From NCBI GenBank assembly GCA_027023305.1, contig JALVVR010000007.1:1-54263 (forward strand): DNA of 54,263 bases, written 5' to 3'. A program made the translations under genes and the position numbers. This document shows positions 17,286 to 26,388 of the stretch, piece after piece (position 1 is the stretch's first letter; each line of letters starts with the position of its first letter). The notes beneath the pieces were generated by a model, which was given only the letters and a program-made list of their open reading frames with translations, had not been told where the DNA came from and searched no databases. The stretch comes from Campylobacterales bacterium (GTDB lineage Bacteria; Campylobacterota; Campylobacteria; Campylobacterales; QNZT01).

Positions 17286-19844
17286 CTAAAGTTTTGCTTG
17301 TTCTTGCACAGTTTTAAAGCTCTCTAAGAAATCACCAGCTTTAACATCTTTGTATCCAACGATACCAATACCACACTCATAACCTTTTCCAACTTCTTTA
17401 ACATCATCTTTAAATCTTTTTAGTGATGAAATCTCACCCTCAAAGATAACAACACCCTCACGAATAACCCTAACTCCAGCACCTCTATGAATACTTCCAT
17501 CAGTAACAATAGAACCAGCAATTAGACCTAGTTTTGGTACACTAAATACTTCTCTAACTTCTGCTTGACCTAGTTGTTCCTCTCTAGTTATAGGAGATAA
17601 CATACCACCGAGAATAGCTTTTACATCATCTATCAAGTCATAGATAACATTGTAAGTACTTATCCTTACACCATCTCTTTTTGCTTTTTCTTTTACAGCT
17701 CCAGTAGGTCTTATGTTAAATCCAAATATAACACAATCCTCACTTGCACTTGCCAAGGCTATATCACTCTCCGTTATACCACCTACTCCAGTTGAAATGA
17801 TATTTACTTTTACTTCATCATTTCTAAGCTCTTCTAGTGAAGATTTTAGTGCTTCCAAGCTTCCAGAAACATCAGCTTTTAAGATAACTGGCAAGGATTT
17901 CATTTGACCCTCTGCTATTTTTTCACCAAGGTCATCCAAAGTTACTTTAGTTGAACGAGATAACTCTTTTTGCCTTAAGTATTCATATCTTTTTTTAGCT
18001 AACTCTCTAGCTTCTTTTTCATTGTCCATACCAACTAAGCTTTCACCTGCTTTTGCAACTTCATTTAAGCCTACAACAACTCCTGGCTCGCCAGGGAAGA
18101 GTTGTTTTTTAGATTTTTTGTTTTCATCAACTATGGCTTTTACTCTACCAAATGCAGTTCCACAAAGAACTATATCTCCAACACTTAAAGTTCCACTTTT
18201 CATGACAACTGTTGCTACTGAACCTCTACCTTTTTCGATAGAACTCTCTATAACTGTAGCATCTGCTTTTGATTTTTTAGATGCTTTTAATTCTAAAAGT
18301 TCAGATTGTAAGATGATGTTTTCTAAAAGATCATCTATACCATTTCCTGTGTGAGCTGAAAGAGGGATAAACTCTACATCTCCACCCCAATCCACTGGAG
18401 TAACTCCAAGTTCTGAAAGACCAGCTTTTACTAAGTCAGGATTTGCTGCTTCTTTATCCATTTTGTTGATGGCAACGATAAAAGGAACTTCTGCTTTTTT
18501 TGCATGTTCTACTGCTTCTTTTGTTTGTGGTTTTACTCCATCATCAGCAGCAACTACTATAACAGCTATATCAGTAACACTAGCTCCCCTAGCTCTCATA
18601 GCTGAGAAAGCAGCATGACCTGGAGTATCTAAAAATGTGATAGGATTTCCATCTTTTTCGATCATATATGCACCGATATGTTGAGTAATTCCACCACTCT
18701 CTCCACTTGCTACTCTACTCTGTCTAATCTTATCAAGAAGTGATGTTTTTCCATGATCTACATGTCCCATGATAGTGATAACTGGTGCTCTTAGCTCTAA
18801 ATCTTCCTCAGCAACTTTCTCTTCAACGACTTCTAACTCTTCAAGTGGATTTATAGTTGTAACATTTACTTCAAACTCTTCTGCTAGGATTTCTATCGCA
18901 TCTTTATCTAAAAAGTCATTTTTAGTAACCATCATGCCAAGAGTAAATAATACTTTTATAACTTCACCCGTTGTTTTGTTTATCTTCTCAGCAAACTCAT
19001 AAACTCTGATATCTTCGGGGATTTGTATATCTGTAACTACAGTGTTATCTTCTTCTTTCTTTCTTCTTTTTCTTTTAGTTGACTTTCTACTTATACCTCT
19101 TTGTTGTACAAATGAAGCACTTCTTGCAGTTCTAACTTTATTTACATCTACTTTTTTCTTTGGTTGTATTATTTTTGGTTCATCTTTGATAGTAAAATCA
19201 TGAAGCACAACCATCTCTTCTTCTGGAAGCATCTCTATATGTGAAGACATATCTCCACCAAAAATATCTAATCTTTGAGCATCTGTTGATTTTGAAGTAG
19301 CTCCACCTTTTTTTGCTTTTTTCTTTTTCTTGATTCCTGGGATTGCTTCTGGCATGGATATGTTGTTTTTACGACTAGACTCTACTTTCTTAGGCTCTTC
19401 TTTTTTCTTTTTCTTGATGATAACTAAGCCTCTTCTTTTTTTAAGGCTTGATTTAGCAATAGTATCATCTTTTTTTATCTCTTCTTTTACTTTATCTGGA
19501 GATTGGATTTTTGATTCTAGTTCTTTCTTAGGTTCTGGCTCTTTTTTTACTTCAACTTTAGGTGTAACTTTTTTAGGCTCTTTTTCTTTAGTTTCTTCTT
19601 TTTGTTCAACTACTTTTTTCTCTACCTCTTTTTCTTTTACTTCTTCTTTTTTAGGCTCTTCTTTTTTTTCACTCGGTGGAGTCGTACCATTCATGATATA
19701 CTCTGCTAAATGCTCTGCTTGTTCCATACTTATAGAACTGTTTGCTGCTTTTACATCATATCCTACCTCTTTTGCTGAAGTTACTACCTCTTTTGAGGTT
19801 AACCCTAACTCTTGTGCTACTTCGCTAATACGAACTTTATCCAT
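17286..19844 (-). CDS. infB: Translation initiation factor IF-2
   Basis: GTPase that recruits initiator fMet-tRNA to the 30S subunit. Of its 852 residues, the first ~330 are a small N-terminal fold ([25 protein letters not shown]) plus a long Lys/Glu-rich linker. The G domain follows with [12 protein letters not shown] (G1), DTPGHAAFS (G3), NKMD (G4) and the SAHTG region (G5), then domains II-IV with [19 protein letters not shown] and the C-terminal fMet-binding domain. It overlaps ylxR by 8 bases. Confidence 0.98.
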   Translation of the reverse strand: MDKVRISEVAQELGLTSKEVVTSAKEVGYDVKAANSSISMEQAEHLAEYIMNGTTPPSEKKEEPKKEEVKEKEVEKKVVEQKEETKEKEPKKVTPKVEVKKEPEPKKELESKIQSPDKVKEEIKKDDTIAKSSLKKRRGLVIIKKKKKEEPKKVESSRKNNISMPEAIPGIKKKKKAKKGGATSKSTDAQRLDIFGGDMSSHIEMLPEEEMVVLHDFTIKDEPKIIQPKKKVDVNKVRTARSASFVQQRGISRKSTKRKRRKKEEDNTVVTDIQIPEDIRVYEFAEKINKTTGEVIKVLFTLGMMVTKNDFLDKDAIEILAEEFEVNVTTINPLEELEVVEEKVAEEDLELRAPVITIMGHVDHGKTSLLDKIRQSRVASGESGGITQHIGAYMIEKDGNPITFLDTPGHAAFSAMRARGASVTDIAVIVVAADDGVKPQTKEAVEHAKKAEVPFIVAINKMDKEAANPDLVKAGLSELGVTPVDWGGDVEFIPLSAHTGNGIDDLLENIILQSELLELKASKKSKADATVIESSIEKGRGSVATVVMKSGTLSVGDIVLCGTAFGRVKAIVDENKKSKKQLFPGEPGVVVGLNEVAKAGESLVGMDNEKEARELAKKRYEYLRQKELSRSTKVTLDDLGEKIAEGQMKSLPVILKADVSGSLEALKSSLEELRNDEVKVNIISTGVGGITESDIALASASEDCVIFGFNIRPTGAVKEKAKRDGVRISTYNVIYDLIDDVKAILGGMLSPITREEQLGQAEVREVFSVPKLGLIAGSIVTDGSIHRGAGVRVIREGVVIFEGEISSLKRFKDDVKEVGKGYECGIGIVGYKDVKAGDFLESFKTVQEQAKL

Positions 19845-20073
19845 TTACAATCTTCTCCAAATCTATTAATTTTATCTCTTTTTTACAAATCCTACTAAGA
19901 GGTCTTTTTATCTTTTTCTCACCATCATTTAAACAATCTTTACACAGATAAAAACTTCTACCGCTACCATCAAAACTTTGCAAAAGACCACCTCTGCACA
20001 CAAGTCTAATAAGATTTTTTTGTAATTCTCTCTTCCTGCAGCTTATGCACATCCTAGTTGGAAAGTGTTTCAA
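19837..20073 (-). CDS. ylxR: YlxR/RnpM family RNA-binding protein (DUF448)
   Basis: Small nucleic-acid-binding protein commonly found upstream of infB; the Gram-positive homologue RnpM modulates RNase P. The signature [21 protein letters not shown] and GGSGR-like stretch [15 protein letters not shown] are present, with two CxxC pairs. I choose the TTG at 20073, which has ATAAGG six bases upstream, giving 78 residues beginning MKHFPTRMC. The longer frame to 20136 starts at a TTG without a ribosome binding site inside the thrB end. Confidence 0.85.
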   Translation of the reverse strand: MKHFPTRMCISCRKRELQKNLIRLVCRGGLLQSFDGSGRSFYLCKDCLNDGEKKIKRPLSRICKKEIKLIDLEKIVNG

Positions 20074-20113
20074 GTAGTACCTTATAGTAATTTTGCTTAA
20101 GGGCACCTCTCCC

Positions 20114-20995
20114 TTAATCGGTGATATTATAGCCAATATTGTTAAAATTATATACCTCTACTCTAAATTTAGGAAATTTTTTTAACAAAATCTCTTTTAA
20201 TGAGTTAGCATCATCCTCATATACAAGATTAAAAAAAGTTGAACCACTTCCTGAAAGTGTACTCATCAAAGCTCCATTTTGTAAAGCAATCTCTCTAACG
20301 ATAAAGAGTTCTCTCAGATTTGACATTCTTATATCTTCATGAAGTATATCTTTTGAGGCATATTTTAAACTCTTCCAATCTTCGTTAAAAAAAGCACTTG
20401 CCAACACAGTAGAGTGAGATATGTTGAAAACTGCTTTTTGCAAAGAGATTGATTTTGGTAGTTTACTTCTTGATTGGTTTGTACTCATGGGTTTATTTGG
20501 GATAACAACTACTGCTTTGATATAGGATGGTAACTCTTTTTTTTGAGTTATAACTTTATCTTTAAAAATCAAAGAGGAGACAAATCCTCCTAAAGTTGCT
20601 GGAGCTATGTTATCTGGGTGAGGTTCATAAAAAAGAGCTTTGTTTAAAATAGAATCTTTTGCTAAATCAATTCCTGACATATGATAAGCACTTGCTATTG
20701 CAGAAACTATAACTGCTGATGAACTTCCTAGTCCTCTTGAAAAAGGGATGTTGTTAGTAAACTCAAACCTAAAGTTATCTCTTTTACCTACTAGTTTTGT
20801 ATAAAAGTTATAAAAGATATTTACAAACTGATTGTTTGTTTTTATCTTTGTTCTATTTACACCTTCACCTTTTATGGAGACACTTAAAAACCATGACTTT
20901 GTTATCTTTACTTCATTATTAAGATCCAAGGCTAAACCTAAAGTATCAAATCCAGGTCCAAGGTTTGCACTAGTAGCAGGTGTTTTAATAATCAT
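20114..20995 (-). CDS. thrB: Homoserine kinase ThrB (GHMP family)
   Basis: Phosphorylates homoserine in threonine synthesis. The protein begins MIIKTPATSANLGPGFDTLGLAL, the GHMP N-terminal motif, followed by PFSRGLGSSSAVIVSAIASAY (ATP-binding GHMP loop) and a C-terminal STLSGSGSTFFNLV glycine motif. The start at 20995 (293 residues) has AAAAGGGAAAAG before it; a longer frame to 21025 would overlap tsaB. The same tsaB-thrB-infB order is known in Campylobacter. Confidence 0.95.
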   Translation of the reverse strand: MIIKTPATSANLGPGFDTLGLALDLNNEVKITKSWFLSVSIKGEGVNRTKIKTNNQFVNIFYNFYTKLVGKRDNFRFEFTNNIPFSRGLGSSSAVIVSAIASAYHMSGIDLAKDSILNKALFYEPHPDNIAPATLGGFVSSLIFKDKVITQKKELPSYIKAVVVIPNKPMSTNQSRSKLPKSISLQKAVFNISHSTVLASAFFNEDWKSLKYASKDILHEDIRMSNLRELFIVREIALQNGALMSTLSGSGSTFFNLVYEDDANSLKEILLKKFPKFRVEVYNFNNIGYNITD

Positions 20996-21005
20996 CTTTT
21001 CCCTT

Positions 21006-21473
21006 TTATACAGCCGGTAGAACATACAAAGGCTCTACATCTTTTTTAAAAATAGTTTTATCTAAAAACGATGGCAGTTCAAAAGGTTTTATATCCTCTT
21101 TATCTCCATCAAAAATCTCTGGCGAAATAATACCATTTTTTTTCATAAAAAAACGATTACCTACTGCTTTTATAGGAGAGTTTTTGTTAAAGAAAAATCC
21201 ATCACATCCTAGTACTGGGATTTGTTTAGTAATAGAGATAGTTTTTAAAAATACAAAGCTAACTTTGATGGCCATGAAACTTCCTGGACCATTTGCCATA
21301 TAGATAGATGTAACTTCAAATTCATCTAAAATCTCTTTAAAAACAACAGGTAAAATATCACTGGTTTTTTCATCTTTAGTGTAAGATTTTATAAGTTTAT
21401 CATCCTTGTAAATTCCTACTAAAAGTGGAGAACTAAGGGATATTGTTAAAACTTCAACTCTATCTTTGATCAT
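21006..21473 (-). CDS. tsaB: tRNA threonylcarbamoyladenosine subunit TsaB
   Basis: Inactive ASKHA-fold partner of TsaD in formation of t6A37 on ANN-decoding tRNAs. The 155-residue protein is short, as usual in this phylum, compared with about 230 in E. coli. Visible family features are the N-terminal strands LTISLSSPLLVGIYKDDKL and the SIYMANGPGSFMAIKVSFVF motif (the GPGSF/TG-R-G segment), with L-GCDGF-like continuation. It overlaps lpxC by 14 bases. Confidence 0.85.
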   Translation of the reverse strand: MIKDRVEVLTISLSSPLLVGIYKDDKLIKSYTKDEKTSDILPVVFKEILDEFEVTSIYMANGPGSFMAIKVSFVFLKTISITKQIPVLGCDGFFFNKNSPIKAVGNRFFMKKNGIISPEIFDGDKEDIKPFELPSFLDKTIFKKDVEPLYVLPAV

Positions 21474-22344
21474 AGAAAATCATCTCTTTTATACCATCTA
21501 GTTCAACTAATTCAAACTTATCAGGAGAGTTTAAAAGCTCTAATGTTAGTTCATGATTTAAGTCATGGCTTCCTGCATGAGAGCTGTATTCAGCTATATA
21601 TGGATATCCAAGTAGTCTTAGATCACCTATTGCATCTAAGATTTTATGTCTTACAAATTCATTTTCATATCTTAATCCCTCTAAGTTTAAAATCCTTTTT
21701 TGATCCATAACAATAGCATTTTCCAAACTTCCACCAAGAGCTAAATCTTTTTTTCTTAACATATGAATATCTTTTAAAAATCCAAATGTCCTAGCTCTTG
21801 AAATCTCTTCAAGATAGTTTTCCTTTGTAAACTCTAAAGAATGAGATTGTATACCTATGGAAGGGTGTGGAAAATCTATAGAAAAGTTATACTTTGGAGT
21901 AAGTGATGGAGCTAGTTTTACATAGTTATCTCCCTTTTTTACCTCTATACTATTTTTTAACATAAAAACTTTTTTTTTCTCTTTTAACTGTTGAGTTTTT
22001 GCATCTTTTAGCATCATACAAAAACTAGCACTACTTCCATCCATGATAGGAACTTCATATGAGTCAAGAGTAATAAGTATGTTATCTATCCCAAAAGCAT
22101 AGATGGCTGAGAGAAGATGCTCAATAGTTGAAACTATGTTTCCTTTTTCATCTCCAACAACTGTTGCCATAGTTGTATCTCTTACATTCATTGGTTTTGC
22201 CTCTATATATGTATCAACATCACTTCTATAAAATACTACTCCAGCATTTGAACCAAGAGGGGAAAGTGAAATTTTTATAGGTACTCCTTTATGTAGCCCT
22301 ATTCCTACTCCATCTATCTTTTTTTGAATTGTTAGTTGGTTCAA
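21460..22344 (-). CDS. lpxC: UDP-3-O-acyl-N-acetylglucosamine deacetylase LpxC
   Basis: Zinc deacetylase and committed step of lipid A synthesis. The 294-residue protein shows TIQKKIDGVGIGLHKGVP at the N-terminus, STIEHLLSAIYAFGIDN (first zinc His), MDGSSASF, the HKILDAIGDLRLLGYP segment (zinc His and Asp), and the catalytic SHAGSHDLNH near the C-terminus. It is flanked by minC (2 bases) and tsaB. Confidence 0.98.
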   Translation of the reverse strand: MNQLTIQKKIDGVGIGLHKGVPIKISLSPLGSNAGVVFYRSDVDTYIEAKPMNVRDTTMATVVGDEKGNIVSTIEHLLSAIYAFGIDNILITLDSYEVPIMDGSSASFCMMLKDAKTQQLKEKKKVFMLKNSIEVKKGDNYVKLAPSLTPKYNFSIDFPHPSIGIQSHSLEFTKENYLEEISRARTFGFLKDIHMLRKKDLALGGSLENAIVMDQKRILNLEGLRYENEFVRHKILDAIGDLRLLGYPYIAEYSSHAGSHDLNHELTLELLNSPDKFELVELDGIKEMIFYDQR

Positions 22345-22346
22345 GT

Positions 22347-22949
22347 TTATAAATCCTCTATTTTATAACCATCTTCACTCTTAAGCACTTTTTTAAGTCC
22401 ACCATCAAAATCCTCTTTTTCTAAAATATCCCCATTGAAGATAACATAACCTTTTCCGATAGATTTTATAACTGCGAAATCACCATTTGCCTCTACAACT
22501 CCATCTATCTCTCCATAAACTGAGATATTTCCCTCACTTACAACTTTTGCACCACTATTTACTCTGTTAAAGATAACTATATCTGCTTCACTTTCATAAA
22601 CTGCTCCTGATCTTATAGGTTTGTTTATCACTTTTGTATTTTGGATTTTTGTTTCACTATCTTGATATATTACTTCTTTTACTATTTCTACTTTTGTTGG
22701 TTCTACTATTGGTTGAGTTGATTGTGGCTGAGACTTAGCTTGTATAGTTTTTAAGTTACAATTTTGCTGTAAGACATAGCAAAGAGAGTTTTGCTCTAAA
22801 AAATTTTCTATTTTCTCAGTTACTAGACCATCTATCAAAAGAAGATAATCTTTAAGCAAGATAAGATTTTTTTTCATATAGTCAAAAAACTTTTCTTCGC
22901 TATCTATAACTATATCAAAAACTCTAATTTTCTTTTGTTTTACTTTCAT
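22347..22949 (-). CDS. minC: Septum site-determining protein MinC
   Basis: Inhibitor of FtsZ ring formation away from midcell. Of the 200 residues, the C-terminal right-handed beta-helix domain is clear: RSGAVYESEADIVIFNRVNSGAKVVSEGNISVYGEIDGVVEANGD. The N-terminal domain and a proline/threonine-rich linker are weakly conserved, as is usual. MinD and MinE are not in the window. It sits 2 bases from both lpxC and the M23 peptidase gene. Confidence 0.88.
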   Translation of the reverse strand: MKVKQKKIRVFDIVIDSEEKFFDYMKKNLILLKDYLLLIDGLVTEKIENFLEQNSLCYVLQQNCNLKTIQAKSQPQSTQPIVEPTKVEIVKEVIYQDSETKIQNTKVINKPIRSGAVYESEADIVIFNRVNSGAKVVSEGNISVYGEIDGVVEANGDFAVIKSIGKGYVIFNGDILEKEDFDGGLKKVLKSEDGYKIEDL

Positions 22950-22951
22950 GT

Positions 22952-24325
22952 TTAGTTTCCTATAATCTTTTTTGCTTTAGCTATGATACTTGTTATATGT
23001 GTTTTTATCCATCTTTGATCCATCCACTCAGCAGGTCTTACCATAACTCCTTGTACCATCAACCCAAAATGAAGATGATCTCCTAAAGCAAGTCCAGTTT
23101 TTCCAGTATGAGCTACTATTGTTCCTGCTTTTACTACATCCCCTTTTTGAACTAAAAATTCACTGCAATGCCCATAAAGACTATAAAGACCAAGTCCATG
23201 ATAAAGAATTAGATTATTTCCATATATGCCATTGTAGTGAGCAAAAACGACTAAAGCTTTGTTTGATGTTTTGATATTTCCGTGTTTTACACTGGCCATA
23301 TCAACTCCCATATGATATGACTCACTTATAATATTGTCTTTTGTTTTATAGTAGTAGTATCTGTGATCTCCATAAGTACCAACTACTGCACCATTTCTTA
23401 GTGGATAAAATCTTTTTATGTTGAAGTTATTTATCTTAGAGTTATCAACTGGAGTTGTAACCTTTCTTATCAAATCTTCATTTTCTACTCTATATATTGC
23501 ATTTACAAAGTTTAGTTTTTGAAGTCTGTTCATGTTTTTTATTCTCTCTGGTCTATCTTCTGCTAAAGTGGCAATCTTTCCATCAATAAAACTATCTTTT
23601 GCTTTTATGTAACTAACTCTATAATTTCTATCTTTTACATATAAAGGTATATATTGTTTAGTTTTATTTCCAGCTTTATCAACTGCTACAACCCAAGCTC
23701 TAAACTTTTTTTGAAAGATTGGCCAAGCAAACAGTGAAATATAATAATCTTTTTTATAAAAAGGATTTGGATAAAACTTTTTTCCAAAATTTGTTACTAT
23801 ATAAACAGATTTCAAAGATTTATCTTTCACTCTAAATATAGCAACTCCACTTCCACCCTTTCCTATACTATATGAGTTGTTTATAAGTGTAAGTTCTGGT
23901 TTTTTCTTATCTATACTGACAATGGCTTTTTTTACTGTTTTGTTTCCCCTAAAAAACTGCCATAAACTTTTGTCTCTCACTACAATAGTAAGTTTTAAAA
24001 AATTGTCTTTTGCCAATATACCTTTTTTAGGAAAGTTAACTTCTACTTTATAGTTTTTATCTCCAGATAACTTTATATCTGAAATTTTCTCTTCATTTTC
24101 CCCATCTTCTACATAAACTTCTATATTCTTTAGTCCATAGTTATCACTTACATCTATTTCAAGTCCATTTTCGGGATTCCAAAATATCTCTTTTCCCATA
24201 TTTATAACTGGTTTTACTTTCTCAAATCTAGGGTCATGATTTAAAAAATATATTCCTCCAAATATACCAGCAATAACTAGCAAAAATAAAACTAAACCTA
24301 AACTAGAACTCTTTTTTCTATGCAT
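22952..24325 (-). CDS. M23-family peptidoglycan endopeptidase
   Basis: A 457-residue membrane-anchored protein with one N-terminal helix (LGLVLFLLVIAGIFGGIYFL), two Ig-like/beta regions, and a C-terminal LytM/M23 domain. The zinc and catalytic residues are visible in YHMGVDMAS and GDHLHFGLMVQG, with GNNLILYHGLGLYSLYGH between them. Such DD-endopeptidases trim cross-links and shape the cell in Campylobacter and Helicobacter. It overlaps the DHH phosphoesterase gene by 8 bases and is followed by minC. The active-site residues look complete, so it should be catalytic. Confidence 0.92.
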   Translation of the reverse strand: MHRKKSSSLGLVLFLLVIAGIFGGIYFLNHDPRFEKVKPVINMGKEIFWNPENGLEIDVSDNYGLKNIEVYVEDGENEEKISDIKLSGDKNYKVEVNFPKKGILAKDNFLKLTIVVRDKSLWQFFRGNKTVKKAIVSIDKKKPELTLINNSYSIGKGGSGVAIFRVKDKSLKSVYIVTNFGKKFYPNPFYKKDYYISLFAWPIFQKKFRAWVVAVDKAGNKTKQYIPLYVKDRNYRVSYIKAKDSFIDGKIATLAEDRPERIKNMNRLQKLNFVNAIYRVENEDLIRKVTTPVDNSKINNFNIKRFYPLRNGAVVGTYGDHRYYYYKTKDNIISESYHMGVDMASVKHGNIKTSNKALVVFAHYNGIYGNNLILYHGLGLYSLYGHCSEFLVQKGDVVKAGTIVAHTGKTGLALGDHLHFGLMVQGVMVRPAEWMDQRWIKTHITSIIAKAKKIIGN

Positions 24326-25247
24326 TCTCTACCTCATACTTTTTTATTATCTTTTCCACATCTTCTTCTTTTCCAACAAATCCAGCAGCATTAACATGCC
24401 CTCCCCCACCAAACTCTTTGGCGATAAGAGATACATCAACTTCTCCTTTACTTCTAAGGGAAATCTTATACTTATCATCATCGATTTGTCTTAAAAAGAT
24501 TGCTAAGTTTACAGTGGCTAAACTTATAATAATATTTACTAAGTGATCACTATCGCTACTCATCGCTCCAGAGTTTAAAAAATCACTTTTTGTAACTTTT
24601 CCTATCGCAACTTTTCCTTGCACCTTTAATTCTATACTTTTATAAAAAAACTCTGTTAACCTTAGTTTTGCTAAAGAATCTCTTTGTCTTAGATTTCTAG
24701 CAACTACATCTGGTTTTGCACCGGCACTTACTAAATGTGAAGCTACTTTAAAGACTTCACTATCAACTCTTCGATAGGAAAAAAACTCACTATCGCTAAC
24801 TAACCCAGTGTAAATTGATTGTGCTATATCTCTTGCTATTTTAACATCATTTTTCACTAAAAAATCATACAAAACCAAAGTTGTACTAGGCTTTGAAGAA
24901 TCCACTATGTTAAAATCACCAAAGTTTGTATTTGATTTGTGGTGGTCTATGTTTATGATAGGAGCATCAAGGCTTTTAAGTCCTGTCCTTTTAAAATCCC
25001 CAGCATCTAAAACTATCGCTAAATCATATCTAGCAGGTAGAGTATCTCTAAACTTTTTAAAGTTTTGCAAAAAATCATATCTTATGGGTAACTCTTTTTC
25101 TTTGTTATATAGATAAACTTTTTTACCTAATCTTTTTAAGTGAGGATAAAGAGCAAGAGCTGAACTGATAGTATCTCCATCTGGATTTATATGAGTTATC
25201 AAAACTATTGAGTTAGCCTCTAGGATTTTTTTGTAAGCTTCTCTCAC
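24318..25247 (-). CDS. DHH/DHHA1 phosphoesterase (NrnA-like nanoRNase/pAp phosphatase)
   Basis: A 309-residue two-domain enzyme. The DHH domain has THINPDGDTISSALAL, VLDAGDFKRTG and INIDHHKSN, the metal ligands of the family. The C-terminal DHHA1 domain carries KEFGGGGHVNAAGF. These are the marks of bifunctional oligoribonuclease and 3'-phosphoadenosine 5'-phosphate phosphatase NrnA. It overlaps the VKOR-like gene by 4 bases. Confidence 0.93.
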   Translation of the reverse strand: MREAYKKILEANSIVLITHINPDGDTISSALALYPHLKRLGKKVYLYNKEKELPIRYDFLQNFKKFRDTLPARYDLAIVLDAGDFKRTGLKSLDAPIINIDHHKSNTNFGDFNIVDSSKPSTTLVLYDFLVKNDVKIARDIAQSIYTGLVSDSEFFSYRRVDSEVFKVASHLVSAGAKPDVVARNLRQRDSLAKLRLTEFFYKSIELKVQGKVAIGKVTKSDFLNSGAMSSDSDHLVNIIISLATVNLAIFLRQIDDDKYKISLRSKGEVDVSLIAKEFGGGGHVNAAGFVGKEEDVEKIIKKYEVENA

Positions 25248-26056
25248 TTAGACTCTTTTTTACAATTAGGTTTTAAACTTAAATCTATTTCACAACCATC
25301 ATCACTTTTGGGAGAGGAAAGTATATCCACAGGTGTTGATATGGTAGTACTATTAGGTCTGTTTTTATCTTCAAAATACTCCACTATATCTTCATCTCCA
25401 TTTACAACTTTTACAGATGAACCCTTTTTTACGATAAGTAGAGGAATAGTTTTAAACCCTAAAAATCTGATAAAATCTCTATCTTCTATATCAGAAGAGT
25501 TAAGCTTGATAAATGGTATCTTTTTTTGGTGTAGATAATCTTTAACCAACTTACAGTGTGGACAAGTTGGAGATTGGATAAGATAGTTTCCATTAGCAGT
25601 AACAAAAGGAACATGTTTAGGTATAGCTATAAAGGATAAAGCTGCAAAAGGAGCTATGATAAGAGGTAGTATATATAAAAAATATTTTCTACTAGAGATA
25701 AGCATCATCACAAGTAAAAAGCTATAAACCCCTAAACAAAACTTACACATAACTGGAGATGCAAAAAACTGATAACCTATCATAATAGTTTCAAAAAGTA
25801 TACAAGCCAACAAGTAAACTAAAAAAATCCTTTTACTTATCAAGTTTTTAAAAATTAAGATACCTAAAAAAAGCAGTAAAACTGCACTAGCTATACCTAC
25901 ATAGTTCAAAACAAGAGAATCAATCTTTATCAAACTACCTGCTAACTCACACCCTTTTGAGTGACAAAGTGCAGAGTGATTTAGCTTTAGATATGTATCT
26001 ACCACAAGATATGAAAGAAATAAAAATGGCAAAAATATATATGATAAAAATCTCAT
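25244..26056 (-). CDS. VKOR-like membrane protein fused to a thioredoxin-like domain
   Basis: A 270-residue integral membrane protein. The N-terminal ~145 residues hold five hydrophobic helices with the loop cysteines HSALCHSKGCEL and the redox pair in SPVMCKFCLGVY, as in vitamin K epoxide reductase homologues. The C-terminal part (from residue ~160) is a thioredoxin/glutaredoxin-like domain with CPHC in LIQSPTCPHCKLVKDYLHQKK and a cis-Pro-like KTIPLLIVKKG. Likely reoxidises or relays disulfides in the periplasm. The tail CEIDLSLKPNCKK has two more cysteines. It begins the long leftward operon ending with the haem protein gene. Confidence 0.8.
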   Translation of the reverse strand: MRFLSYIFLPFLFLSYLVVDTYLKLNHSALCHSKGCELAGSLIKIDSLVLNYVGIASAVLLLFLGILIFKNLISKRIFLVYLLACILFETIMIGYQFFASPVMCKFCLGVYSFLLVMMLISSRKYFLYILPLIIAPFAALSFIAIPKHVPFVTANGNYLIQSPTCPHCKLVKDYLHQKKIPFIKLNSSDIEDRDFIRFLGFKTIPLLIVKKGSSVKVVNGDEDIVEYFEDKNRPNSTTISTPVDILSSPKSDDGCEIDLSLKPNCKKESK

Positions 26057-26147
26057 GTAACTCTCCTATATTTTTACTTTATTGTATATTAATATACCTA
26101 AATTAACAATTAGTAAAGAATTTAATTTTTAAATAAGCTTTCTTTGT

Positions 26148-26153
26148 TATAAT
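26148..26153 (+). promoter_or_regulatory. -10 box upstream of tRNA-Met
   Basis: A perfect TATAAT 30 bases before the tRNA 5' end, preceded by a T-rich stretch. A clear -35 is absent, which is normal for Campylobacterota sigma-70 promoters. Confidence 0.5.
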
Positions 26154-26183
26154 CTCCACCTCTTTTAAAGAGAATCAAATTGT

Positions 26184-26260
26184 GGCAAGGTAGCTCAGCT
26201 GGTTAGAGCGCTGGTCTCATAAGCCGGAGGTCGGGGATTCAAGTTCCCCTCTTGCTACCA
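26184..26260 (+). tRNA. tRNA-Met (anticodon CAT), elongator type
   Basis: Complete 77-base cloverleaf with encoded CCA. The acceptor arm GGCAAGG pairs with TCTTGCT, D-arm is GCTC-AGCTGGTTA-GAGC, the anticodon stem-loop is CTGGT-CTCATAA-GCCGG with CAT at the anticodon position, and the T arm is GGGGA-TTCAAGT-TCCCC. The three G-C pairs typical of initiator tRNA are absent in the anticodon stem, so it is elongator Met. A tRNA-Ile read with lysidine at CAT cannot be fully excluded without identity-element comparison. Confidence 0.9.
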
Positions 26261-26388
26261 TATTTGGATTTTTATACTACTTAACATTAACCTTAACACA
26301 CTTATGACACTCCTCTATAAAGATTATCACATATTGAGCAGATATTGCATCAGAAGTTAATCTGTGAGTTTTGTTTAGTTTTTAAAAA

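Noticed and set aside
19330..19869. 179-codon Ser/Phe-rich plus-strand frame
   Set aside because: Antisense of the Lys/Glu-rich linker of IF-2.
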